Shown here piece after piece: positions 54,501 to 62,968 of a DNA stretch of 64,000 nt (positions are counted from its first letter, which is position 1; each line of letters begins with the position of its first letter). The translations under genes were made by a program, and so were the position numbers. Location: the NCBI RefSeq assembly GCF_013376455.1, contig NZ_CP045504.1:2563001-2627000 (forward strand). The letters are read 5' to 3'. The notes beneath the pieces were generated by a model, which made no database searches, was not told the DNA's origin, and worked only from the letters and a program-made list of their open reading frames with translations. Source of the stretch: Desulfolutivibrio sulfodismutans DSM 3696 (GTDB lineage Bacteria > Desulfobacterota > Desulfovibrionia > Desulfovibrionales > Desulfovibrionaceae).

Positions 54501-54605
54501 TTGGTCACGCAAAACCATGGCTAGATCGGCCGCGAAGTCCGATTCTGTAACAGAACCCTTGAGAACATCCTCGCGAGGCTGGCAGATATTAAACAAGGAG
54601 GTCAT
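51561..54605 (-). CDS. Hma ATPase: DUF499 AAA+ protein
   Basis: 1,014 residues from ATG 54605 behind GGGGAGAAGC. The AAA+ module lies near the N-terminus: RLDTNYGGGKTHALIALAHL (Walker A, res ~75-95), TLILLDELSVYLRK (Walker B, ~195), VVYTLAIGKDGASD (sensor region). The family DUF499 continues with helical parts and a C-terminal domain after a Pro-rich linker (KPEPKPTPPPIQPTEQEPPT). It heads the operon: ATPase, small protein, AlbA_2, methylase, helicase, then DUF932. The ATPase probably senses or positions foreign DNA for the helicase and methylase. The assignment is secure; the mechanism is inference. Confidence 0.92.
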   Translation of the reverse strand: MTSLFNICQPREDVLKGSVTESDFAADLAMVLRDQAPPDYQDPRLFFANTHPTRGLKNLLWNVSMRLCEQTEGVASIFRLDTNYGGGKTHALIALAHLARGVHSVPNIAEFIDPQHLPKDEVRIAAFDGENADPANGRSMGGGIRAHTPWGELAYALGGYEGFEKLRQSDTAGQAPGAETIRELFGGAPTLILLDELSVYLRKVWAGRQREVGEQLTPFLTALFKAVESSPNAAVVYTLAIGKDGASDAYSPENDYIARKMSELESVSARKATLLNPTEDDETVQVLRRRLFASIDDEQGRNVVESYHRVWTQNRDKLPGAGFLDKKVEAFLYGYPFHPDLIETLKEKTSTLENFQRVRGMLRLLARTVCSLWRTKPSEALAVHVHHVDPSYEPIRQELVTRLSLQAFVPALNADVAAKEGAQPALAQEIDKKHYAGLPPYASYVARTIILHTFAFNENLKGAEPGEVKAAIVAPGLDIGFIEDAIRRFQQDSEFLDDKPHSPLRFLTEANLNQMVRRQEKHVDKGETRAQLNDRIREIFGGMTFHSILFPSMPSEVPDDAGDGHPYLAILSYDATEIRPDQVNLPELVRKLYKERGSSGEFRSNQNNLVFLIVDASKRDEMRQKMMRRLALDALRQPERLQSLAGHQQSQLQEWFQRSEQELAVSIQQAYRHVFYPSKNRVEGADIDLAYTVIDVQNAGANPGDGQRQVSRVLHDMKKLRLAEDQPDSASYMRDRTSLRSGRISTAKFRDEFRRNPTLPMLVGDDVFIRGIRQGVELGEYVYQSGELVWGKGGPPPQLRIDEQSFVFTTAYARENLIWPKPEPKPTPPPIQPTEQEPPTGETGTDGGGDTPDKGTAQPEVPVFPKHFETEGVLKEALTLLWEKARSANVQALESLRIRVYDASEGFKLFGPVNAVQKARKKVSIQGEYETTDGSSLVVEFNGLIADAAPVKEFLDPQLRAANEKNMTVEFSLTFEDGLGLDGGEPEAFSEKLCKFGAGAAYVLAQVKVKNADA

Positions 54606-54969
54606 GCTTCTCCCCTTCCATGGATTTTCGAAAAAAAGGGGTCAATCCGTAGTAACCGTCGAAAATGACGGTAGCCTTTATGGAGCCCAGACCACATGCC
54701 CTCCGAAGAACAATTCATGGGGGGTGCCTCTCTACGGGTCAACTCCCATGAACTTTTTGACAAGCTTGAAGGGCAACATAACCTTCAAATGGGAGCACCA
54801 CCAGCTTGACCGGGTTTGATGCCGATGGTCGGGAAAGACGCTCACTGCCAAGGCTGCCAAGCAGGCCTCACAGGGCACGCTCGGTGAGGCCACCTGATTC
54901 AATACTCGGAAAAATATTTGCAAGCAAGAAATCAGGGAGGCGAAAGCCCAATATCCGGGGCGAAACGGG
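54606..54969. promoter_or_regulatory. Upstream region of the Hma operon
   Basis: No gene is supportable. Two inverted repeats stand out: ACCGTC/GACGGT around 54655-54670 and TTCATGGG (54714-54721)/CCCATGAA (54745-54752). They lie 50-150 bp upstream of the ATPase start and are candidate regulatory sites. No reliable -10/-35 pair found. Confidence 0.45.
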
Positions 54970-55230
54970 TCATTTCTTGATCCGCCCCTGGAATTTGCCA
55001 TGGGCGTCGTAAATTACGGCGTCACCGTTGGACTTTTCGCTGATACGCCCCTGGTAGCGCCCCTTGGCGTCGTAAATGCGAGTGGTCCCGTCCCGCTCGA
55101 CAGCCCTGCCCTGGTATCGACCCTTGGCATCGTAGACCCGGCTGCTCTCTGTCTCGTCGCTGTTGTCCGTGGCCATGGCCGTGGCGCATGACAAGGCCAG
55201 AAGCATGGTGGCGAGGATGATCGGGCGCAT
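54970..55230 (-). CDS. Small secreted protein with YDAKGRYQGR repeats
   Basis: 86 residues from ATG 55230 (AAGGAG eight bases upstream). The signal peptide MRPIILATMLLALSCATAMA is followed by a short acidic stretch and three near-copies of a 22-24-residue unit: VYDAKGRYQGRAVERDGTT, IYDAKGRYQGRISEKSNGD, IYDAHGKFQGRIKK. Each looks like a beta-hairpin of YD-repeat style. Exported to the periplasm or beyond; function unknown. Its link to the Hma operon downstream on the same strand is unclear, as 360 bp separate them. Confidence 0.8.
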   Translation of the reverse strand: MRPIILATMLLALSCATAMATDNSDETESSRVYDAKGRYQGRAVERDGTTRIYDAKGRYQGRISEKSNGDAVIYDAHGKFQGRIKK

Positions 55231-55943
55231 GTGAGGTCTCTCCTTGGTCGTCAGGCCTATATTAATGATGCAGGGGCCTCGGCATTTCAGGGTGCTCCGG
55301 CAGGCAGGGGCCTTGTCGGCGCGGTGGGCGGCTTGATCCTGGGCGAAAAGGCGGTGCCTGTGGTCCGGCCACTGTGTTACCACAAAGGCCATGCCGGTCA
55401 CCCCTCAATGACGGTTGAATCGCCTCCCCAGAAAATCGTCATGCCGATCGGTTTCGTGGTGACGACGCGCATTACGTGACCTGGTTCAACGCCGAAGATG
55501 GCGGCGTTATTTTGATAAATTCGAATTCCGCATAGACTAGGGCGCTACATTCCCAAGACGATTCGAAAAGGCATCCACTGGACTGCCTAAATGGCCTGCA
55601 AAACTGTCTCGACCCCAGAAAACAGGCTGGACATACGTTTTCGTATTCTTTACGCGGAAGTATGGTCGCAAGCAAGGAATCATGACAACTGGAAACGCGA
55701 GTTGGGAAGTTTCGTGGGTGAAAGGCACTTGGCGCGGTTCCCGTCCAACCTCCATGACGCGGCCATACAGACCATGCTAAAGCAGACAGAGGCCTTGTCG
55801 GCGCAGTGGGCGGCTTGATTCTTGATTGATTTGACCGTAGCGGCAAAAGATGCGTCCGTTAGCGATCTATTATTGGACGGCATGATCATCCCTTAATACG
55901 ACACCCTAAAACCGTTTGCAACTTAAACACAATAGTAACGAAT
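55231..55943. other. Non-coding gap with a 32-bp direct repeat
   Basis: About 700 bp without a convincing gene; the open frames on both strands have no family pattern or ribosome site. It contains two copies of GGCCTTGTCGGCGCNGTGGG plus CGGCTTGAT at 55309-55340 and 55791-55822. The base composition changes sharply to AT-rich near 55880. Confidence 0.5.
55309..55822. repeat. 32-bp direct repeats 482 bp apart
   Basis: Copies at 55309-55340 and 55791-55822 with two differences. The second lies at the GC-rich/AT-rich junction, so a recombination scar is possible. Confidence 0.55.
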
Positions 55944-56546
55944 ATGCCAAAATTCATAGGCTACGATCAGACCTTTAAGAAAGTTCTCGAAGACATCGAT
56001 AATGTCGTAACTGAATTGCTGCCAAACGAAGAAGAAATTTGTACTAATTTTGACGATATAATAAAAAAACAAACTTTATTGGTGCAATCGCTAAAAGATG
56101 GCAACAACGACTTGCGACGACTAAAAATAGAATCTGAAAAGCTTAACGCCTTACACATGTTGTTTTGGTCAAACGCATTGCGAATGAACATGGAGAAGTT
56201 TATAATTGAAGGAAACCATGAACTCATAAATGAATCAATATTTATATCGCTAATGCTAGGAATTTACCGGGGCATGTTTTTTTCTTATCAAAGAGAAGAT
56301 CATTTCGAGTTTTTAACAAAACTTGCACTTTCAGATGCGGGTCGTATTAATAGGAAGCAAGGGCATGAGAGTCGAAAAAAGACCATTGAATATCAAATGA
56401 CTCCATTTCTGAATGAAGCAGAAGAAAAGTGGCGAAAAGGGGATCAAGCTTTTCACGATCAAATGGCACAGTATTTAATTGATAAGCACCCTGAAATAAT
56501 TTGTAATACTAGGCTACTTATTGGACATTTTCAAGGTACTGGTTGA
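55944..56546 (+). pseudogene. AT-rich hypothetical gene, 3' end cut by IS481
   Basis: The native part runs from ATG 55944 to about codon 188. It is a charged, helical, soluble protein (MPKFIGYDQTFKKVLEDIDN ... EKWRKGDQAFHDQMAQYLID). The last codons are read from the IS481-family terminus (ACTAGGCTACTTATTGGACA) and end at 56546, so the original C-terminus is replaced. No family recognised. Codon use is AT-rich like the primase gene and unlike the genes to the left, so it belongs to the replication module of foreign origin. Confidence 0.6.
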
Positions 56547-57583
56547 TGGTGTCGATGGGCCTGCGCCCCATGTTCCGATACCCTTGGTGAGGACGATTGT
56601 TGTTATAGTCGTCGAGCCAGTCGTCCAAGTCCGCCTGCAGCGATTCGACAGACTCATACAGGGTTGAGCGAAACGCCTCGCGGTAAAACTCGTCCAGGGC
56701 TGTCCTGTGAAATCGTTCAACAAAGCCATTTGTTCGGGGGCTTCTGATCTTTGTCCGACGGTGCTCGATATCACTCAACTCGAGATAAAGCTCGTAGGGA
56801 TGTGATTCTGTTCCGCAGTATTCGCGGCCATTGTCTGTGAGAAGAGAAGAGATAGATAGATTTTTTTCTTGATAAAACGGAAGAACATCGTTGTGCAGAA
56901 CCGCAACTGCCGCTTCGGGAACCTTGGCAGTGTGAAGAAATCCAAACCCATAGCTCGAATACGTATCGACAACCGTGTGCATGTAGACGCGGCCAACGCC
57001 CTTGAGACGACCGACATAATAGGTATCCTGGCACAAAAGCTCGCCAGGCCTTGAACTTTCCACATGCCGTTCCCGAAATGCGGGATTTTGCCTTTCGATG
57101 AACGCGACCTGCTCTCCAGTGAGTTCAATGGGCTCACCGGCACGTTTCTCCTCAAGCTTGAGCCAGCGGTCATATTTGCTGGCCATGCCGTTTTTGATGA
57201 GGATGTTCTGGATGGTGGGCGAACTGACGGAAATTCCGTCCAGTTTCAAGGTGTTGGAGAGACGGACGCATCCCCAGGCGGGATGATCGAGGCTGAAGGC
57301 CAAGATACGTTGAACCACCTCATCCGGCGTCGTCATGGGATGGCTCTTGGGGATAGGCGGCAGATCCTTGAGGCCTTCAATCCCGTGCGTCTGAAATCGC
57401 CGCTTGTACTCGTAGAACTGGCTGCGGTGCATGCCTCGCTGGCGGCAGGCCTCAGCGATGTTGCCAAGCTCCTTGGCCAACTCCAAAACGGAAAGCCTCT
57501 GCCGTGCGAGTTTTTCTTCGGCCTTCATTGGGGGGTCTCCTGGTCGTTTCGTACCCCAAAATCTGTCCGATGAGAAGCCTAGT
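56508..57583 (-). mobile_element. IS481-family insertion sequence, complete
   Basis: About 1,076 bp. The terminal inverted repeats are ACTAGGCTACTTATTGGACA on the left and, inverted on the right, ACTAGGCTTCTCATCGGACA. One transposase fills the element. No clean target duplication could be read, so the outer ends are uncertain by a few bases. It disrupted the gene at 55944. Confidence 0.85.
56518..57528 (-). CDS. IS481-family transposase
   Basis: 336 residues, intact. The N-terminal HTH region (VLELAKELGNIAEACRQRGM, RSQFYEYKRRF) is followed by a DDE core of retroviral-integrase type: LLCQDTYYVGRL (first Asp), SSLLTDNGREYCG (second Asp), RSPRTNGFVERFHRTALDEF (Glu). The length is typical. It moves the surrounding element; both inverted repeats are present. 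Confidence 0.93.
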   Translation of the reverse strand: MKAEEKLARQRLSVLELAKELGNIAEACRQRGMHRSQFYEYKRRFQTHGIEGLKDLPPIPKSHPMTTPDEVVQRILAFSLDHPAWGCVRLSNTLKLDGISVSSPTIQNILIKNGMASKYDRWLKLEEKRAGEPIELTGEQVAFIERQNPAFRERHVESSRPGELLCQDTYYVGRLKGVGRVYMHTVVDTYSSYGFGFLHTAKVPEAAVAVLHNDVLPFYQEKNLSISSLLTDNGREYCGTESHPYELYLELSDIEHRRTKIRSPRTNGFVERFHRTALDEFYREAFRSTLYESVESLQADLDDWLDDYNNNRPHQGYRNMGRRPIDTINQYLENVQ

Positions 57584-57866
57584 TATTCAAATAATTGATA
57601 TTTTCGGAGGGCGTGTTACCCCAAAGCTCGCAAAGGCTAGTTGAGGAAAATTTTGAAGCCTTTAGCGGAAAAGTACAATAGATTGCGTGGGTTAAGAAAA
57701 AAAAGTGAATTGATCCCCCCCTAGTAGCCTACCCACCCAGGTTCCCGCAAAACCTGACCTCTGGCATTTTATCTCCAGTTGCGTACGACTCCTCTCTCTC
57801 TGCAGAGTTTGGAGGAAACGTACACTGGGCGCATCCAAAAATTCATCCCAATCAATTGGGTTGAAC
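57584..57866. other. AT-rich spacer
   Basis: No gene. It would include the lost 3' end of the 55944 gene and the promoter of the 57927 gene. Nothing further identified. Confidence 0.4.
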
Positions 57867-57909
57867 AACCTCGTAGAACCGCTCGCCCAGTCGGTTCTAC
57901 GAGGTTTTT
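57867..57909 (+). terminator. Perfect terminator/attenuator hairpin in the leader of the 57927 gene
   Basis: AACCTCGTAGAACCG pairs with CGGTTCTACGAGGTT (15 bp, no mismatch), loop CTCGCCCAGT, followed by TTT. The ribosome site TAGGAG and ATG of the next gene follow within 18 bp. Either it ends an upstream transcript or it controls the primase transcript by attenuation. Confidence 0.75.
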
Positions 57910-57926
57910 CTAGTAGGAGATCAACA

Positions 57927-58316
57927 ATGGCACCGAAACCAATCTCTATGAATTTATACGGCAAGCCTGGAACAATTGAAGATTTTCGTCGGGCAGGCAA
58001 TTTTTTAGAGTTGCTTCTGCTTTTAACGTTCGGCGAAGGGAGTAACAAACACTGCCTCAATAATCTCATCCGACCCGAGGAAAAACCTTGGAGTAAACTC
58101 AGAAACAAAAGCGACCTGAAGAAACTCATCAACATTCTCGTTTCTACCTTCGCTGTTAGCGTAAAGGAATATGAAGATGGGTGCCTTGTGGCAACTATTC
58201 TCGACGGTACGCCCGCTTTTTTGACTTTCGTCAAAGCGCTCGGAAATATTCCAACAGAAATGTCGGCGCAGGAGATTGATGACTACTTCAATAGCCCTAG
58301 TTATCCATACAAATAA
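57927..58316 (+). CDS. Hypothetical protein ahead of primase
   Basis: 129 residues from ATG 57927 (TAGGAGATCAAC upstream). It is a helical protein: NLYGKPGTIEDFRRAGNFLE, KLRNKSDLKKLINILVSTF, EYEDGCLVATILDGTPAFL. No family recognised. Its stop is 2 bp before the primase start, so the two are co-translated; a replication accessory or regulator is likely from context. AT-rich like its neighbours. Confidence 0.65.
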   Translation: MAPKPISMNLYGKPGTIEDFRRAGNFLELLLLLTFGEGSNKHCLNNLIRPEEKPWSKLRNKSDLKKLINILVSTFAVSVKEYEDGCLVATILDGTPAFLTFVKALGNIPTEMSAQEIDDYFNSPSYPYK

Positions 58317-60559
58317 CCATGACAAATTTTAAAAACATCCCTGATTGCTTAAAATCCCACGTTCAATGGGTTTGCTGGCAAATGATCGAGAGAGATGGAA
58401 AGCAAACAAAGCTACCGATCAATCCATCAACAGGCTCAAATGCAAAATCAAACGACCCCTCGACATGGGGTAGTTTTGATAAAGCAGTGAGTTATTACAA
58501 TGCACAACTGAATTCTAATAAACAAAAATGTGATGGCATCGGATTCATGTTCACCCTTAACGAGTCATTTGTCGGCGTTGACCTTGACCATTGCATCTCT
58601 GAAAGTGGCAAACTTGACACGTCGATACGAAACATTGTCAACACTCTAAACTCATACACAGAAATTTCTCCATCAGGACGTGGATTGCATATTATAACGA
58701 AGGGGAAACTGCCGCCTGGAGGGAGAAAGAAGGGCAATGTTGAATTGTACGAAAGTGGGAGATACTTTACCATCACAGGAAATATTTTCAGAGGCTGCAA
58801 CAAACACGTTGAAAATCGACAGAACGAAATAGATGAGATTCATGCCGAAATATGGGGAACAAATGCAAAAACAAAGCATACAAATTCTGTTTCTGGCCGA
58901 CCAAAAGGTGATCCTCACGAACTGCTCACCACGTCATTTCATTTTACAAACGGTAGCAAAAACGAACAACTTTGGAACGGAGACTTTTCTGGCTACCCTT
59001 CACAGTCAGAGGCTGACTTAGCTTTTTGCTCGCATTTAGCGTGGCTGTTCCAAAAAGATGCCTCGCTGATAGACTCTATATTTCGAAAATCTGGTCTTTA
59101 TCGAGATAAGTGGGATGTCACGCACAGTGCAGACGGATCGACTTACGGGCAAATGACCATCAAAAAAGCAATTAGTTCAACAGATAAAACGTATAACACT
59201 AATCAAAACATAAGCAGCGCGAACATTGTTGCGCTGCTAAACGGCCAAGCTCGTAACGACTACCCGTTGCTAGAAATCAAAGGTATAAAATTTAGATACG
59301 GTCGTGACAATGCGAAAACTATAATCGAACGCGAAGCAAAACGAAAATATACTGGGAAAAGCGATAAGCACTCATCTGCATACTACCCTGTGTCAAGTCT
59401 TTACGGTATACCAGCTCGCCTGCGATACATCGACAAAAGCGACGCATCTGGATTGCGAATTAACATCGAAGGATTCGATGGCAGTTTGAAATCTTTGGAC
59501 ATAGAGCGGTCATTTCTTGTCAAAGCATCCGGAAATGAACTTAAATCAGAATTATTAGCCGCAGGTTTACGTATTTATCCTGATGGTGACAAAATAATTC
59601 TTGCGACGCTCAAAGCAGCACACCCTGATAAAGAAATATTAATCACCACAAAGCCCGGCTTATTTCAAATCGATAATCACAAAAACTTTGCATTTGTTAC
59701 ACCTGACGGCAAGTCATATAGCGACAACAACCATCAAGTTGAGTTGTCTCCTAACGAGCGGATAACCGCGCCCTATTCCTGTGGCTCGTTTGAAGGCTGG
59801 AAAGATGCCATACGAACGGCAACAACTGCGCCGGGATGCCCGCATTTTGCTCTTGGCGTTATGGCTGCGTTTGTTGGACCAATTTTATCTATAGCTAAGT
59901 TGGACACCTGTGGAATTAATCTTTCAGGGTTCACATCAAAAGGCAAATCCACTGCACAGATGCTTGCAGCATCTGCTTGGTCTACTCCAAAACTCGGGTG
60001 TGGATTGTTTCAATCAATGAGGACAACCGACAACGCCGTAGAACTTTTGGCCACAAAAGCGAACGGCACCGTGCTTTTGCTTGACGACATCGCTCATATC
60101 GATGGGCGAGATTTAGGGGCTATGATCTATACATTGTCTTCTGGTAGTAGCAAATCGAGAATGACACAGCTATCTACGCTTCAGAGCAGGCAGACGTGGA
60201 ATACCTTTGCAATTTTCTCCGGCGAAAAATCATTGGAAGAAAAAATCAAAAGCGCTGGAGGAAGCTGGCAGGCAGGAATGTCTGTCCGTTTTCCAGACGT
60301 AGATGTCACGGACGTTAACGAAAAACTTACGAATGAAACAATGAGGTCTATTAATAGCATTGCTGAAAATTATGGACATGCGGGGCATAAATTCATTGAA
60401 GCTATATTCAACAATGGCCTTCACCACAAATCTTCAGAACTAAAACAAACCATTTTAAACGCGGCCAGACATTTGGCGAACAGCGAAGAAAGCCAGCTTA
60501 TACGCGCTGCCATTCCTTTTGCTCTGATTCAAATAGCAGGTAATTTTGCAAAAGAATTT

Positions 60560-61822
60560 GAGACCGCTGCACAATCCTCTGATGTCGTTACGGAATTCTC
60601 TCGAAAGGTCTCGGTCGTCTGTTTCCGCCGTCGTTTAGCCGACAGCGCTGATCTTGTTTCACCTTGAGGCGGCGTTCGTCACTCCTTAGCGTAAGTGTTC
60701 CTCAACATCCCGCTTTGAGCACCGCTTTTTTCAAGTTGAAAGCCATAGCGTTGAGTAAAAATTCAAGTTCAACCTTGGCTACCCCCAGGTAACGCGTCCG
60801 GAAGAAGCCATAACTTCTTTTGAGCGTTCCGAAAGCCCGTTCCACCTTCGACCGGACGCTGCTAACTTGACGATTTGCCGCTTTTTCGGCGGGGTTCAGC
60901 GCACGGTTGCGAGCGGCCTTATGCATGATGCCGTCGGCAAGTCTCCGAGCTTGGAGCACATGCCTGTTCAACTGGCTGCTGTATCCCTTGTCCGCATAGA
61001 TGCGGCCCCCTGGCATGGGGCCAATCTCATCAAGAATATCCACGAATTCCTGCGTATCCGAACGGTTGGCGGGCGTGACATGGCCGCCGAGGAGAAAGCC
61101 GTCCCGGCTGTCCGTGGCCGCATGGACTTTGTAGCCGTAATAAGCCCGGTTCCCTTTGCGCAACCAGGCCGCATCGGCGTCATCGGAGTAGCTGATGGTT
61201 ACGTCCGACGCCTCGTCGTCATCTTCCTCGCGATCTTCGGGAAGAATATCGATTACTTTGAGGGGGCGGCGCGAGGAGGTGATGACGCTCGCGTCCACGA
61301 TGGCTCCTTCACGTACCAGTAAGCCGCGCCGCTGGAGTTGATGGTTGAGTTTGTCCAGAAGCCGCTTCAAGACGTTTTTTTCAAGCAGGCTCTGCCGAAA
61401 CCGGCAAATGGTCGAGGAATCGGGCACCTCGTCATGATCAAGGGAAAGGCCCACGAATCGGACAAAGGACAACCGATCGTACAAGCATTCCTCCACCGCC
61501 GCGTCGCTCAGGTTGTACCACCTCTGGAGCAGAAGGATTTTAAACATCGGCAACGGTGCATATGCAGGATTACCAACGGCATTGACGACTCGGCTGAGCT
61601 TTTTTCGAAGAAGCTTCTCAAACGGCTTCCAATCAATGAGGCGATCAATCTCATCCAGAAAGCATTCCTTGTGCCTGCGATGGGACACGACGTAGTCGGC
61701 AATACCGGGCTTATTGGAATTGCGCTCGCTCATGATCGCCTCCATTATTTTTGATGGAGAAAATATAGCATAATTGCCTAAAATTACAATAGAATTGTGC
61801 CATTTTTCCGTGCAACGGTCTC
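60560..61822 (-). mobile_element. IS5-family insertion sequence, complete (1,263 bp)
   Basis: The inverted ends are GAGACCGCTGCACA (left) and TGCAACGGTCTC (right), with direct AATTT at 60555-60559 and 61823-61827. It carries one intact transposase. The same ends occur in the MITE-like element at 34604 and the remnant at 36835, so this family has been active repeatedly in the region. Confidence 0.88.
60702..61733 (-). CDS. IS5-family transposase
   Basis: 343 residues from ATG 61733 (GGAGGCGATC upstream, the site being inside an earlier in-frame ATG). The N-terminal DUF772-type region (YAPLPMFKILLLQRWYNLSD, SFVRFVGLSLDHDEVPDSST) is followed by the DDE domain: EGAIVDASVI (Asp), GGRIYADKGYSS (Asp), SSVRSKVERAFGTLKRSYGF (Glu). 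Complete and presumably active. Confidence 0.93.
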   Translation of the reverse strand: MSERNSNKPGIADYVVSHRRHKECFLDEIDRLIDWKPFEKLLRKKLSRVVNAVGNPAYAPLPMFKILLLQRWYNLSDAAVEECLYDRLSFVRFVGLSLDHDEVPDSSTICRFRQSLLEKNVLKRLLDKLNHQLQRRGLLVREGAIVDASVITSSRRPLKVIDILPEDREEDDDEASDVTISYSDDADAAWLRKGNRAYYGYKVHAATDSRDGFLLGGHVTPANRSDTQEFVDILDEIGPMPGGRIYADKGYSSQLNRHVLQARRLADGIMHKAARNRALNPAEKAANRQVSSVRSKVERAFGTLKRSYGFFRTRYLGVAKVELEFLLNAMAFNLKKAVLKAGC

Positions 61823-62299
61823 AATTTAACATTCTTCCAAAAGAAATTGACCATCTCAAAGTAGTTATATGGGCTTGCAACAATTATTTAGAATCTTTTT
61901 CCAGCATAATTCTCAAACCAATGGTGCAAATCATAGAAAATATACAGCACTGGATTGCTGCACGTTGGGACGTAACAATTAAAGACATTTGTTACAAGCC
62001 GCATGAGAACAACCGTGAAGCTGTAGGCTGGTACAACAACTATGCTGTTTACATCCCGTCCTCGTCAATCGTAGAAGCGGCAGGTAATGCTGCGAAAAAA
62101 GAACACATCGCTAAAATATTAAGTGAGCAAGGTTTACTTTTTAAAAGACACAGCGCGAAGCAAGCTACGATTAATTATGTGTCGGGAATTGGTGCAGGGA
62201 AGTTCTATGCTTTAGACAGGTACAAACTTCAGCTTCGGACAACTGGGCAAAACCTGAGCCAGCCCGAGGCTGACGATGATTAATTCTTCACAAATGGCT

Positions 62300-62563
62300 T
62301 TGACTACCTTGACTACCGTCCCAACGCCGGTGGCCAAGAAAAAGCCTAATTATTACTGTGAAGTGACCACCTTGACCACCTTGACCACCTCTCGCGCACG
62401 AGTTTGCGAAGATTCGATCTTGGAACGGGATGACACAGGAGGGGGGGGAGGGCGCTCGCGTATCTCATATTTCAGTAGTTAAGGTAGTCAAGGTAGTCAA
62501 AGCTGCATGGTTGCTGGCTTCCGGCCTGACTACCTGCGTTTGCCCGGTAGTCAAGGTGGTCAA
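62300..62563. repeat. Iteron cluster, candidate replication origin
   Basis: Eight exact copies of TTGACYACC or its complement: 62300, 62309, 62372, 62381 on +, and 62483, 62492, 62546, 62555 on - (as GGTRGTCAA). Three near-copies lie at 62363, 62474 and 62526. Adjacent copies abut head to tail at 9-bp spacing, and the two strands face each other around a G-rich centre (62440-62455). Placed right after the primase-helicase gene, this is the expected form of an origin for a P4-like or satellite replicon. Confidence 0.75.
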
Positions 62564-62611
62564 AAAACCGGTCGGCGTATACCCGACCAATTTCCTGGCG
62601 TAGCACTTTAA

Positions 62612-62968
62612 ATGTCTGTCAGCACACCCAATTTCCTAGAGCGCGAATACGGCCGCGCCCTTACCCTCAGGGAGGTTGCTGAGTATTTTCGCGTTGACCC
62701 AAGGACGGTCAAAAAGTATTCGGAAGAATTGGGTGGTGTCTTTCTTTTAGGACGCCTCACGTTCTTTGAAAACCGAGTTCGGGAGAGAATCGATGCCCTC
62801 CAAAATAACCAAGCGCGGGAAAACGCGCTGGCTCGCTTGCGTCAAAAGAAACGGGCAAAGGCTCCAAAAAGTCTTCGACACGCGCACCGAAGCTCTGAAT
62901 TGGGAGGCCGAGGCGCGAAGTCTAGCGGAAGCAATGCCCGAGACGACCCCTTCGGTATCCTTGCTTGA
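62612..62968 (+). CDS. Excisionase-like HTH protein overlapping the integrase
   Basis: 118 residues. The N-terminal half has a MerR/excisionase-type winged helix: GRALTLREVAEYFRVDPRTV, KKYSEELGGVFLLGRLTFFE. The C-terminal half is basic and lies over the first ~58 codons of the integrase in another frame (176-bp overlap from 62793). xis/int overlaps are known in lambda-like modules. It probably directs excision of the element at the tRNA-Glu site. The basic tail could partly be an artefact of the overlap, but there is no earlier stop. Confidence 0.7.
   Translation: MSVSTPNFLEREYGRALTLREVAEYFRVDPRTVKKYSEELGGVFLLGRLTFFENRVRERIDALQNNQARENALARLRQKKRAKAPKSLRHAHRSSELGGRGAKSSGSNARDDPFGILA

Larger units (their letters stand above)
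58319..62283 (+). pseudogene. Primase-polymerase / DUF927 helicase, split by IS
   Basis: The gene runs 58319-60559 and resumes at 61828-62283. Removing the IS (60560-61822) and one copy of the 5-bp target duplication AATTT restores one frame of about 899 codons (...GNFAKEF joined to NILPKEIDHL...). The N-terminal ~170 residues resemble NrS-1-type archaeo-eukaryotic primase-polymerases: LKSHVQWVCWQMIERDGK, GIGFMFTLNESFVGVDLDHC (Asp-x-Asp), SPSGRGLHIITKGKLPPG. After residue ~380 comes a DUF927-type helicase: CGINLSGFTSKGKSTAQML (Walker A-like), ANGTVLLLDDIAHIDGRDLG (Walker B). It should initiate replication of the excised element at the nearby iterons. As it stands, the IS removes the C-terminal ~150 residues. 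Confidence 0.85.

Noticed and set aside
43155-54605. Calling the operon DISARM or BREX
   Set aside because: DrmA/DrmB, PglZ and BrxC-type genes are absent; DUF499 + DUF1156 + PLD-SNF2 fits the Hma type better.
62276-62482. 68-codon ORF with LTTLTT repeats
   Set aside because: The repeats are translated iterons; there is no ribosome site.
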